A stretch of 64,000 bases of DNA from NCBI GenBank assembly GCA_030431475.1, contig JAUIJD010000009.1:1-64000 (forward strand), in the 5' to 3' direction. Origin of the DNA: Verrucomicrobiia bacterium. Lineage in GTDB: Bacteria; Verrucomicrobiota; Verrucomicrobiia; Verrucomicrobiales; Akkermansiaceae. Positions 35,820 to 43,612 of this stretch are shown piece after piece. Under the pieces are notes generated by a model that worked only from the letters and a program-made list of their open reading frames with translations, was not told the origin of the DNA and made no database searches. The stretch's first letter is position 1. Every line of letters begins with the position of its first letter. Made by a program: the position numbers and the translations under genes.

Positions 35820-37510
35820 TCTCGTCACTTCAGCCCAAGGGTCACGAACTCGTCTACGATCTGGTCCGCGAGGCAGGCGTGGATGTCTCCGATTGGTCGA
35901 ACTACGATCGTCCGGACCTACCCCAAACCAATCCGAAATACTGCTACAACTGGTCATTTTTCGGATCTGACCGCGTGGTCATCTGCCTCTGGTTTGACGA
36001 GATGCAGGAAGATGATTTGGGAATCTTCCAGCACCTCAATTACAGCGAGATACCCGAGAAACGTGGAGCGAGTTCAGTTCGCCGTCGGCGTGCCATGGAC
36101 ATGAACCGGGCGTTTTTCACAGCCTTTCGAGACGATCTCATCGTGAGGGTCATCATCGTCCACGACCCGGATGACCAGAGCGATGACCGCGAAGTCAAGC
36201 TGCGCGCCCTCGACCCGGTGGAGTGGCACGTCGCCAGTTACGATGAGGATACGGGCTGGTGTCGCATTCAGCGCGGCCCCAAGAAGTCCGATGCCATCCC
36301 ACAAGACGGATCGCATGCATCAAGGGGCCACCGAGTCTCGATGGTCCGCTTTCGCTCCGAATTGGAGAACCTGAAAGCCCACCTTCTCGATTACGATGGC
36401 TTTCCGTTTGAGTCCTTTACCCGTGGAAAGATCTACGACTGGGAAAGCTACAAGGACTACGTCTTTGCCGAAGCAGGGCGAAGGCTCGCCTGGCAAACGT
36501 GGGACAGCGAGGAAGTCGGGACAGGCGCGATCCTCGACCGGGTGATCCATGCCATCGAAATCAACGAGGGCAAGGACCGCCGCAACAATCTGCTCAAGTG
36601 GCAGCAGTATGGTGTTCACCAAGTCCTCACAGACGCCCGCAACGACAAACGCTGCTTCGAGGTCGAGAGCCTGCTCTTCGATTTTTACACGGGCGAACTG
36701 GCTGCTGAGGATGCCTTTGATCCACTGACTGAACATTTGGGCAAGAAGTATCCACTGATCGCCTACCTCTTCTTCATCAAGGACAACAGTCGCTACCTTC
36801 CGATTTCGCCTGCGAAGTTCAGCCAGGCATTCGAGCGCCTCGGCGTCAGCCTGAACACGGCTGGAGAATGCAGCTGGGAGAACTACTCCGCCTACCTCTC
36901 CGTGATTCGGGAGATCCGTGACTTTCTTGAGCTTGAGGGCTTCGACGGTATCCGGCTACTCGACGCCCACTCGTTCTGCTGGCTTCTGATCAACATCGAT
37001 GAGCCAGAGGAAGTTTCAGGCCCGCGGGCGCAGATTGAAGAGTTCGATGCCTCCACCCAGCTCAGTGGATCGAAATCAAAGAAGGACGTTGATTGGGAGG
37101 CCCTTCATCGGGCGCGAGCCGCTCTTGGGCGACTGGGTGAGGAACTTGCCCTCGATGCCGAAAAGTCCCGCCTGACCGACGCCGGTCACCCCGATCTGGC
37201 TGCGAAGATCCATTTGGTCAGCGAGGATCACACCAAGGGATACGACCTCCACTCCTTCGAGACCGACGGCAGCGACCGCTTGATCGAGGTGAAGACGATG
37301 AGCGAAGACCGTCCCGCGGTGCGATTCTACACTTCACAGCGTCAGCTCGAGCTCGCTCATTCCGAAGTGAACCATTTCTACTACCTCGTCCGCGGGGCAA
37401 GAACCGCCAAGCCGAGGATTCAGGCCGTCCGGGCGCACAGCATCCCCGAAGAGGCGATTAGCCCGATTGTCCACGAAGTTGCCTGGACGGATGCGACTCA
37501 AGACTCTTGA
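35816..37510 (+). CDS. DUF3883 protein inserted in the type I R-M operon
   Basis: The 564-residue protein starts with VYDLVREAGVDVSDWSNYDR and PKYCYNWSFFG, an N-terminal module also seen in HNH-type and other defence nucleases. The middle is of unknown fold. The C-terminus (about residues 430-550) is a DUF3883/NERD-like domain: LGRLGEELALDAEKSRLTDA, then GYDLHSFE (Asp477) and RLIEVKT (Glu491, Lys493), the D...ExK pattern of PD-(D/E)xK nucleases. It overlaps hsdS by 4 bp (ATGA). A second nuclease or modification-sensing effector is inferred; its role is unproven. Confidence 0.75.
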   Translation: MISSLQPKGHELVYDLVREAGVDVSDWSNYDRPDLPQTNPKYCYNWSFFGSDRVVICLWFDEMQEDDLGIFQHLNYSEIPEKRGASSVRRRRAMDMNRAFFTAFRDDLIVRVIIVHDPDDQSDDREVKLRALDPVEWHVASYDEDTGWCRIQRGPKKSDAIPQDGSHASRGHRVSMVRFRSELENLKAHLLDYDGFPFESFTRGKIYDWESYKDYVFAEAGRRLAWQTWDSEEVGTGAILDRVIHAIEINEGKDRRNNLLKWQQYGVHQVLTDARNDKRCFEVESLLFDFYTGELAAEDAFDPLTEHLGKKYPLIAYLFFIKDNSRYLPISPAKFSQAFERLGVSLNTAGECSWENYSAYLSVIREIRDFLELEGFDGIRLLDAHSFCWLLINIDEPEEVSGPRAQIEEFDASTQLSGSKSKKDVDWEALHRARAALGRLGEELALDAEKSRLTDAGHPDLAAKIHLVSEDHTKGYDLHSFETDGSDRLIEVKTMSEDRPAVRFYTSQRQLELAHSEVNHFYYLVRGARTAKPRIQAVRAHSIPEEAISPIVHEVAWTDATQDS

Positions 37511-37583
37511 GAAGAACGAGCGGGAGGTTGCCGATCCGCCTCTGAATCGGAAGACTATCTCCGAACTCGCTGAAGCGACATGA
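37491..37583 (+). CDS. Possible 30-residue linking ORF
   Basis: A small frame begins at an ATG inside the end of the DUF3883 gene (+1 frame) and ends with a TGA that overlaps the next gene's ATG as ATGA. The product reads MRLKTLEKNEREVADPPLNR then KTISELAEAT. It fills the only sizeable gap in the operon and would couple translation across it. It could instead be a frameshifted remnant of a longer DUF3883 C-terminus. No family is recognised. Confidence 0.35.
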   Translation: MRLKTLEKNEREVADPPLNRKTISELAEAT

Positions 37584-39550
37584 GCCTCCTCTCGGAAATC
37601 CACTCTGTTTCGGACATCGATTTGCTGCGCGAATCGGTGGATCTGGAATGCAAGCTGGCTTTGGGGCAGGACGGTCAAGGCAAGCTGCCCAAGGATTTCT
37701 GGCCGACCTACTCCGCCATGGCCAACACCGAGGGCGGCCTCATTCTGCTGGGGGTTCAGGAGAAGAAGGGACGATTCCAGGTCAGGAACATTCCCAACCC
37801 CAACGCGATCCGAAAGGAATTGGCCGACCTCCTCGCCAATCGCCAGAAGGTCAGTGTCAATCTGCTCTCCGACGATCGCATCCAGGAACTGGACCTCGAA
37901 GGGAACCTGATTCTGGCCATCGAGATTCCGCGTGCTACCCGGAAGCAGCGCCCGGTATTCATCAACGGCAATCCCTTGGGCGGAACCTTCCGCCGTTTTC
38001 ACGAGGCCGACCAGACGGTGCCCGACGATGAGGTGAAACTCGTGCTGGCCGAGGGACAGGCAGAGTCCCTCGACTATAGGGTGCTGCCGCGTTTCGGCAT
38101 GCAGGATCTCTCACTGCCGACCCTTCAAGCCTATCGTCAAACCCATGCCACGCTGAACCCCGGGCACCCGTGGAGCGAATTGGACAATCTCTCCTTCTTG
38201 CGCGAGATCCGAGCTTGGAACTTCGACCGGGAATCCGGGGAGGAAGGCCTCACCGTAGCGGGCTTGCTGATGTTCGGTAAATTCCAGTCGATCCAGGACG
38301 AGTTTCCCCACTACGCCCTCGACTACCAGGAGAGATCGGAGGCAAAGGCGGAGAAGCGCTGGATCGATCGCCTCTGGCTCGATGGATCCTGGTCCGGCAA
38401 TCTCTACGACTTTTTCCGCCTGGTGTATCCCAAGCTCACCGCCGGGTTGAAGCTTCCCTTCGCCCTCAAGGGTGGATTGCGCGACGAGGACACCCCCATC
38501 CACGAAGCACTGCGGGAGGCCTTGGCCAATACCTTGATTCATGCGGACTACCGGCAGCGGGCGCGGGTGCTCGTGGTCAGGCGGCCCGACATGTTCGGAT
38601 TCCAGAACCCTGGCGACATGCGTATCCCGATCGAGCTGGCGCTCCGGGGCGATGAGCCGGACTCGCGGAACAAGCGCCTCGCGCACCTGTTCGGGTTCGT
38701 CCGCATCGGGGAGAAGGCCGGGACGGGCATCCCCCGGATCATGGCTGGCTGGAAGAGCCAACACTGGAGGCAGCCGTCCTTGACGGAAGAATACGAGCCC
38801 AGCCCCCGGACCATTCTGCGCCTCCAGATGCTGGATCTCTTCCCCTCTGGTGTGCTCGATATTCTCAGGCTTCAGTTCGAGGATCGGTTCGAGTCACTGG
38901 ACGAACCCAGCCGGTTGGCCTTGGCCACGACATTTACGGAACGCCGGCTCACCCATGCCCGCCTGAGCGAATTGACGGAGCTCCATCCAAGCGACGTCAC
39001 CAAAACCCTCCGTAGTTTGGTAAGCCAAGAATTTCTCGATTCCGAAGGATCAGGGCGGGGCACGGTTTACCGCTTCAAGGGCACCCGAAAAGTCACTTCC
39101 GAAGATGTTTTTAGCGAGCCAAGCTCCCCGAATTTCGAGCCCAGCTCCCCGAATTTCGGACCGAACTCCCCGAATTTGCCGGAAGACCCTCCGCAACCGC
39201 TGTCCACCGACCCCGACCGGGACGAGTACGGGCGTCTGATTTCCAGTCACTTCCACATGCCGTTCGTCGACGACTTGGGCCACCTCGATCCTAAATTCCG
39301 GGAGCACCTGGAGGAATTGGCGGAACTGCCCCGCACCCTAGGGAAGATCAACCGGGAGAAGATGATCGAGACCCTCGAAAGGCTCTGTGAAGGCCACTAT
39401 ATCCGCCTCGATTGCCTTGCCTCTCTGGTGAACCGCAAACCGGGAACTCTCCAAGGGCAATACCTGACCCAGCTTTGCCGCGACCAACACCTGCGGATGG
39501 CCTTCCCCGACAAACCCAACGATCCACGGCAAGCCTACACCAAAGCCTGA
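37580..39550 (+). CDS. AlbA_2 (Schlafen-like) / HATPase_c_4 protein of the R-M island
   Basis: The 656-residue protein has an N-terminal AlbA_2/Schlafen AAA_4-like domain (LLRESVDLECKLAL, YSAMANTEGGLILLGV, about residues 14-120). A GHKL-type HATPase_c_4 region follows (EALREALANTLIHADYRQR at about 308, then FGFQNPGD, and IGEKAGTGIPRIM). Winged-helix-like segments form the C-terminal part. A Ser-Pro-Asn-rich linker (SSPNFEP, SSPNFGP, NSPNLPE) marks an internal repeat. Proteins of this kind are often found in type I R-M loci, where their role is unclear. It ends 9 bp before hsdM. Confidence 0.82.
   Translation: MSLLSEIHSVSDIDLLRESVDLECKLALGQDGQGKLPKDFWPTYSAMANTEGGLILLGVQEKKGRFQVRNIPNPNAIRKELADLLANRQKVSVNLLSDDRIQELDLEGNLILAIEIPRATRKQRPVFINGNPLGGTFRRFHEADQTVPDDEVKLVLAEGQAESLDYRVLPRFGMQDLSLPTLQAYRQTHATLNPGHPWSELDNLSFLREIRAWNFDRESGEEGLTVAGLLMFGKFQSIQDEFPHYALDYQERSEAKAEKRWIDRLWLDGSWSGNLYDFFRLVYPKLTAGLKLPFALKGGLRDEDTPIHEALREALANTLIHADYRQRARVLVVRRPDMFGFQNPGDMRIPIELALRGDEPDSRNKRLAHLFGFVRIGEKAGTGIPRIMAGWKSQHWRQPSLTEEYEPSPRTILRLQMLDLFPSGVLDILRLQFEDRFESLDEPSRLALATTFTERRLTHARLSELTELHPSDVTKTLRSLVSQEFLDSEGSGRGTVYRFKGTRKVTSEDVFSEPSSPNFEPSSPNFGPNSPNLPEDPPQPLSTDPDRDEYGRLISSHFHMPFVDDLGHLDPKFREHLEELAELPRTLGKINREKMIETLERLCEGHYIRLDCLASLVNRKPGTLQGQYLTQLCRDQHLRMAFPDKPNDPRQAYTKA
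39116..39178 (+). repeat. Three 21-bp repeats inside the AlbA_2/HATPase gene
   Basis: Three units sharing AGCTCCCCGAATTTC or AACTCCCCGAATTTG begin at 39116, 39137 and 39158 and encode SSPNFEP-type heptads in the linker. The period equals that of the two arrays upstream of hsdR. Confidence 0.85.
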
Positions 39551-39559
39551 GAATCCCGC

Positions 39560-41044
39560 ATGACCACCGAATCCATCGTCTCCAAAGTCTGGAGCTTCTG
39601 CCACACCCTGCGCGACGACGGCGTGGGCTACGGCGACTACCTCGAGCAGCTCACCTACCTCATCTTCCTCAAGATGGCGGACGAGTATGCCAAGCCGCCC
39701 TACAAGCGGGATGTCGGCGTACCCGAGAAATACAACTGGGCCTCCCTGCGTGCCCTCAAGGGAGCCGAACTGGAGGGTCACTACATCGAGACCCTGCGGG
39801 AGCTCGGGACCGAGAAGGGCATGCTCGGCCAGATCTTCACCAAGGCGCAGAACAAGATCCAGGACCCCGCCAAGCTCGCCCGGGTCATCGAGATGGTGAA
39901 CGACACCCAATGGACCACGCTGGAGGCCGACGTGAAGGGTGACATCTACGAGGGCATCCTCGAGCGCAACGCCGAGGACACGAAGTCTGGCGCGGGCCAG
40001 TATTTCACCCCGCGCTCCCTCATCGCCGCCATGGTCGAGTGCGTCGCCCCCGAGCCAGGCAAGACCATCGCCGACCCCGCCTGCGGCACGGGTGGCTTCT
40101 TCCTCGCCGCCTACGACTACCTGGTGAAGCACCACAAGCTCGACAAGGCGCAGAAGGCCTTCCTCAAGACCAAGGCCTTCCACGGCAACGAGATCGTCCC
40201 CGGCACCCGCCGCCTGTGCCTGATGAATCTCTTTCTCCACAATATCGGCGAGATCGACGGCGAGAGCCTCGTGTCCCCGACCGATGCCCTGGTCATGCAG
40301 CCCGCGCAGACGGTCGACTACGTCCTCGCCAACCCGCCCTTCGGCAAGAAGAGCAGCATGACCTTCACCAACGAGGAGGGCGAGCAGGAGAAGGACGAAC
40401 TGACCTACAACCGGCAGGACTTCTGGGCCACCACCTCGAACAAGCAGCTCAACTTCCTCCAGCACATCCGCTCGATGCTCAAGACCACCGGTCAGGCCGC
40501 CGTGGTCCTGCCCGACAACGTGCTCTTCGAGGGCGGAGCCGGCGAAACTGTCCGCCGCAAACTCATGGAGACCTGCGACCTCCACACCATCCTCCGCCTC
40601 CCCACCGGCATCTTCTACGCCCAAGGAGTGAAGGCGAACGTCCTCTTCTTCGACAACCGCGCCGCCGGCAAGGGCGTCGCCACCAAGGAAGTCTGGTATT
40701 ACGACTACCGCACCAACATCCACCACACCCTCAAGCGCAGCCCGATGCGGCTGGAGAACCTGCGGGAGTTCATCGACTGCTACCGTCCCGGCACCCGCCA
40801 CAAGCGCAAGCCCACCTGGGACGCCGACAAGAACCCCGACGGCCGCTGGCGGAAGTTCACCTACGAAGAACTCGCCGCCCGCGACAAAACCAGCCTCGAC
40901 CTCTTCTGGCTCAAGGACGACACCCTCGCCGACCTCGACAATCTCCCCGAACCCGCCGACCTCGCCGACGAGATCATCGACAACATCGAAGCCGGCCTCG
41001 CCAGCTTCCGCACGGTCGCCGCCAGCTTGTCGTCAGGCGAGTGA
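39560..41044 (+). CDS. hsdM: Type I restriction-modification methyltransferase subunit M
   Basis: HsdM makes N6-methyladenine at the sites read by HsdS. The 494-residue protein has the HsdM_N helical domain (SKVWSFCHTLRDDGVGYGDY), then GAGQYFTPRSLIAAMVECV, SAM motif I ADPACGTGGFF (171-181) and catalytic motif IV ANPPFGKK (257-264), and a C-terminal HsdS-interacting region. It is the last gene of the island although M usually precedes or follows S directly. Its C-ending codon preference matches hsdR and contrasts with the two genes just before it. Confidence 0.95.
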   Translation: MTTESIVSKVWSFCHTLRDDGVGYGDYLEQLTYLIFLKMADEYAKPPYKRDVGVPEKYNWASLRALKGAELEGHYIETLRELGTEKGMLGQIFTKAQNKIQDPAKLARVIEMVNDTQWTTLEADVKGDIYEGILERNAEDTKSGAGQYFTPRSLIAAMVECVAPEPGKTIADPACGTGGFFLAAYDYLVKHHKLDKAQKAFLKTKAFHGNEIVPGTRRLCLMNLFLHNIGEIDGESLVSPTDALVMQPAQTVDYVLANPPFGKKSSMTFTNEEGEQEKDELTYNRQDFWATTSNKQLNFLQHIRSMLKTTGQAAVVLPDNVLFEGGAGETVRRKLMETCDLHTILRLPTGIFYAQGVKANVLFFDNRAAGKGVATKEVWYYDYRTNIHHTLKRSPMRLENLREFIDCYRPGTRHKRKPTWDADKNPDGRWRKFTYEELAARDKTSLDLFWLKDDTLADLDNLPEPADLADEIIDNIEAGLASFRTVAASLSSGE

Positions 41045-41075
41045 GGTCGCCGTGAGGGTGGAGGGCGACGCCGAT

Positions 41076-41091
41076 GCCAGGTGAACCTGGC
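41076..41091. terminator. Small hairpin between hsdM and the permease gene
   Basis: GCCAGGT and ACCTGGC are perfect inverted repeats around GA, between convergent stop codons. No T-run follows on either strand, so termination is only a possibility. Confidence 0.3.
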
Positions 41092-41099
41092 GCTCCGTT

Positions 41100-41936
41100 T
41101 CAGCTCCGTCGCGCGGCGAGCACGCCGTAGCGGGGGCTGAAGAGCCAGGCGAGGAGGAAGAGCGAACCGAGCACCATGACAATGGTCGGGCCGGTGCTGA
41201 GGTTGAGCGCCGCGGAGATCAGCACCCCGGAAAGGGAGCCGATGGCACCGAGCAGCCCACCGCCCCAGAAAAGGAGGGAGGTCCGGTCGGTGAAAAGTGA
41301 AACGGTGGCGGCGGGAGCGACGAGCAGGCCGACCGAAAGGACGCAGCCGACGGCCTGCAGCGAGGCGACCAGCGACAGGGCGAGCAGGGCGAAGATGATG
41401 TACTGCATGGAGCGGACCGGGACTCCTTGGGCGGCGGCGACGTTGGGCTCGAAGAGGGTGAGCAGCATTGGGCGCATCAGCAGGTTCACGCTGAGCAGGG
41501 TGAGGGAGCCGATGCCGAACATGGTCCAGAGATCGGCATTTCCGACCGCGAGGATGTCGCCGAAGAGCCAGTGCTCGAGTTCCTGCCGGGTCTCGAGGTG
41601 GGGCAGGATGGCGACGCCGGCGGCGAAGGCCGTGGTATAGATGACGGCCAGCGCCGTGCCCTGGGCGATTCGTTTGCCACGGGACACCGCGACCGAGCCA
41701 AGCCCGACGAGCAGGGCGGCGAAGAGCGCTCCCAGGAACGCACTGAGCTGGGTGAGGGCACCGGCGACGAGGATGCCCAGCGTGATGCCCGGGAGCATGG
41801 TGTGGGAGAGGGCGCTCACCGAGAGGGCGTGCCGACGCAGCACGACGAAGCCGCTGAAGAAGCCGTTGCTGAAGCCGATCAGCACCGCCGCGACGAGCGC
41901 GCGCTGGAAGAAGGGACTATGGAGCAGGTCTTCGAT
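41100..41936 (-). CDS. Metal ABC transporter permease (ZnuB/MntB type), start unclear
   Basis: This membrane permease of a zinc- or manganese-type ABC importer has about eight helices and the family features GFFSGFVVLRRHALSVSALS near the N-terminus, HTMLPGITLGILVAG and LLVAPAATVSLFTDR. Homologous proteins start with a segment like IEDLLHSPFFQRALVAAVLI, but here the codon at that point (41934-41936) is ATC, and no ATG, GTG or TTG is in place. The first in-frame candidate is a GTG at 41885, which would cut into helix 1. A GGATTTC-type repeat lies just upstream, so the true start may have been lost. The coordinates use the homology-based start. Confidence 0.8.
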   Translation of the reverse strand: MEDLLHSPFFQRALVAAVLIGFSNGFFSGFVVLRRHALSVSALSHTMLPGITLGILVAGALTQLSAFLGALFAALLVGLGSVAVSRGKRIAQGTALAVIYTTAFAAGVAILPHLETRQELEHWLFGDILAVGNADLWTMFGIGSLTLLSVNLLMRPMLLTLFEPNVAAAQGVPVRSMQYIIFALLALSLVASLQAVGCVLSVGLLVAPAATVSLFTDRTSLLFWGGGLLGAIGSLSGVLISAALNLSTGPTIVMVLGSLFLLAWLFSPRYGVLAARRS

Positions 41937-41979
41937 GGCGGATCGGGGATTTCGGATTTCGGAACGGTCGGAAAAGCGA

Positions 41980-42741
41980 TCACTCGATGGCGGCCGGGAC
42001 GGCAAAGGTGCGGTCGAGCAGCTCGGGCGTGAGGACTTCGGCGACGGGGCCGAAGGCGACCTGCCGGGTCGAGAGCAGCAGCGCCTCGTCGAAGAGTTCG
42101 GGAGCGCTCCGCAGGTCGTGGTGCGAGGCGATGATGAGCCGGCCCTCGCGGGCGAGCCGGTCGAGCAGCTCGCCGAGTTGCGAGGAGGCGCGTCGGTCGA
42201 GCCCGGTGAAGGGCTCGTCGAGCAGCAGCACATGGGCTTCCTGGGCGATGGCCCGAGCGAGGAAGGCGCGCTGCTGCTGTCCGCCGGAAAGTTCGCGGAT
42301 CTGCCGTTCGCGCAGGTCGACGAGTTCCAGCGCCTCGAGGGCGCGATCGACGGCGTCCTCGTCGCTGCTGGAGAACCGTCCCCACCAGCCGGCTTGGGGA
42401 TAGCGGCCCATCTCGACGAGGCCCCGGACGGTGATGGGAAACGACCAGTCGACTTCCTCGCGCTGGGGGAGGTAGGCGAACTCCCGAGACCACTTTTTGA
42501 CCGCCGTGCCGCGCCAGCGGATGGTCCCGGCGGCCCGCGGGACGAGTCCGGCGATGGCCTTGATGAGGGTGCTCTTGCCGGCGCCGTTGGCACCGATGAG
42601 GGCGACGCGGTTGCCGCAGGAAGTGGCGAAGCGGATCCCGTCGAGGGCGACGTGCCGGCGGTAGGTGACGCGGAGGTTCTCGACCACCAGTTCGTGATGG
42701 TGGTCGTGGTGCTCGCAGCAGTCGTGGTGGACCTCGCTCAC
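41980..42741 (-). CDS. Metal ABC transporter ATP-binding protein (ZnuC type)
   Basis: The 253-residue ATPase has Walker A LIGANGAGKSTLIKAI, the Q-loop LPQREEVDWSFPITV (typical of Zn/Mn importers), signature LSGGQQQRAFLARAIA, Walker B VLLLDEPFTGLD and the switch His in IASHHD. The N-terminus is His-rich (HHDCCEHHDHHH), which could bind zinc. GTG start at 42739-42741 overlaps the upstream gene by 4 bp. The permease follows after 43 bp. No periplasmic binding protein (ZnuA-like) is encoded nearby. Confidence 0.92.
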   Translation of the reverse strand: MSEVHHDCCEHHDHHHELVVENLRVTYRRHVALDGIRFATSCGNRVALIGANGAGKSTLIKAIAGLVPRAAGTIRWRGTAVKKWSREFAYLPQREEVDWSFPITVRGLVEMGRYPQAGWWGRFSSSDEDAVDRALEALELVDLRERQIRELSGGQQQRAFLARAIAQEAHVLLLDEPFTGLDRRASSQLGELLDRLAREGRLIIASHHDLRSAPELFDEALLLSTRQVAFGPVAEVLTPELLDRTFAVPAAIE

Positions 42742-43172
42742 GGATGCAGGTGGAGTTCCCAGACGTCGTCGATCTCGCCGAAGCCGTCGAAGATCCGGGT
42801 CTGGGTCGGTTGGCCGGAGGGCTCGAGGGTGAGCTTGGCGAAACGGGGAGCCGTGGGCTCGCCCGCGCCCCACCGCACCCTGAGGAACACGGTCGGATGA
42901 TCGCCCGGAAGAGGGAGGGAGCCGACGGCGGTCGTGCCGTCGGGTCGCAGCGTGACCGTCTCGTCCCCGGCCTCGAGGATCACCTCGGAAGGGAGGGATG
43001 AGAAGGTGAGGAAAAAGGGGGTGTCCGTGGTTTCCGAGGGCCCGGCGATGGCGGCGGCCACCGGAGGGGCCGGCGGTCGTGCCGGATCGCGGGCCACCGA
43101 GTGGAGTCCGAGACCGGTCGCGACGAGCGCGATCAGGACACAGAGGGTTCGGAGCAGGGGCGATCCACGCAT
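42738..43172 (-). CDS. Membrane-anchored protein upstream of the metal ABC genes
   Basis: The 144-residue protein has an N-terminal signal or anchor (LRTLCVLIALVATGLGLHSV), a Pro/Ala-rich linker, and a small beta-rich domain (FFLTFSSLPSEVILEAGDET, LPLPGDHPTVFLRVRWGAGE) ending in DDVWELHLHP. No family is recognised, and it is too small to be a metal-binding protein of the ZnuA type. The 4-bp overlap with the ATPase gene shows it belongs to the same operon. Confidence 0.72.
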   Translation of the reverse strand: MRGSPLLRTLCVLIALVATGLGLHSVARDPARPPAPPVAAAIAGPSETTDTPFFLTFSSLPSEVILEAGDETVTLRPDGTTAVGSLPLPGDHPTVFLRVRWGAGEPTAPRFAKLTLEPSGQPTQTRIFDGFGEIDDVWELHLHP

Positions 43173-43249
43173 GGAGGGAGAGGAGCGGCTCGGATGCTCC
43201 CTGCGCAGTCAAAGACCGAAGCGATGCAAATGCAAGGGATTTGCATGAG

Positions 43250-43324
43250 TGGCGGACCCGGCAGGAATCGAACCTGCATCTGCGGCTTCGGAGGCCGCCA
43301 TTCTATCCGTTGAAATACGGGTCC
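43250..43324 (-). tRNA. tRNA-Arg (anticodon CCG)
   Basis: On the minus strand the acceptor GGACCCG pairs with CGGGTCC. The anticodon stem GCGGC/GCCGC holds the loop CTCCGAA (anticodon CCG, arginine), and the T arm is GCAGG-TTCGATT-CCTGC. A G73-CCA end is encoded. A 7-bp inverted repeat ATGCAAA/TTTGCAT follows downstream, which may help to end transcription. Confidence 0.95.
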
Positions 43325-43380
43325 CTTGGCGCGGGGGCGGATTGGTAAGCCAAAGGGTGGAGGCTGAAAAGCTGAAAAGC

Positions 43381-43591
43381 GGAATTCCGAGGGCATCTCC
43401 ATTTGGAAAAATGAACCGCGAATGGACGCCAATTCACGCGAATGGATTCCGATCTCCCGAGGGTGCCCTGCGATTTCACGGATTCCCGGACGCAATCCGT
43501 CATTCGCCGAAGGTTTTCCATCGAGGATTCGCGTCCATTTGCGTCCATTCGCGGTTTCCAATCTGAAATGGAGATGCCCTGGCGGAATTCC
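43381..43591. repeat. MITE-like inverted-repeat element, copy 2 (full length)
   Basis: The 211-bp element begins and ends with GGAATTCC. The left arm then reads GAGGGCATCTCCATTTGG and AACCGCGAATGGACGCCAAT. The right arm is its reverse complement over about 65 bp (GCGTCCATTCGCGGTTTCC, then GGAGATGCCC). About 75 bp lie between the arms. No coding capacity is seen. The arm motif AACCGCGAATGGACGC is shared with the element at 251-407. It sits 22 bp from the end of pyrG. Confidence 0.78.
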
Positions 43592-43612
43592 TGAGAAGCC
43601 CGGGGCGGTCCG

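Noticed and set aside
43101-43348. Plus-strand frames containing GGPGRNRTCICGFGGRHSIR or PAGIEPASAASEA
   Set aside because: They lie across the antisense strand of tRNA-Arg, the same type of translation artefact.
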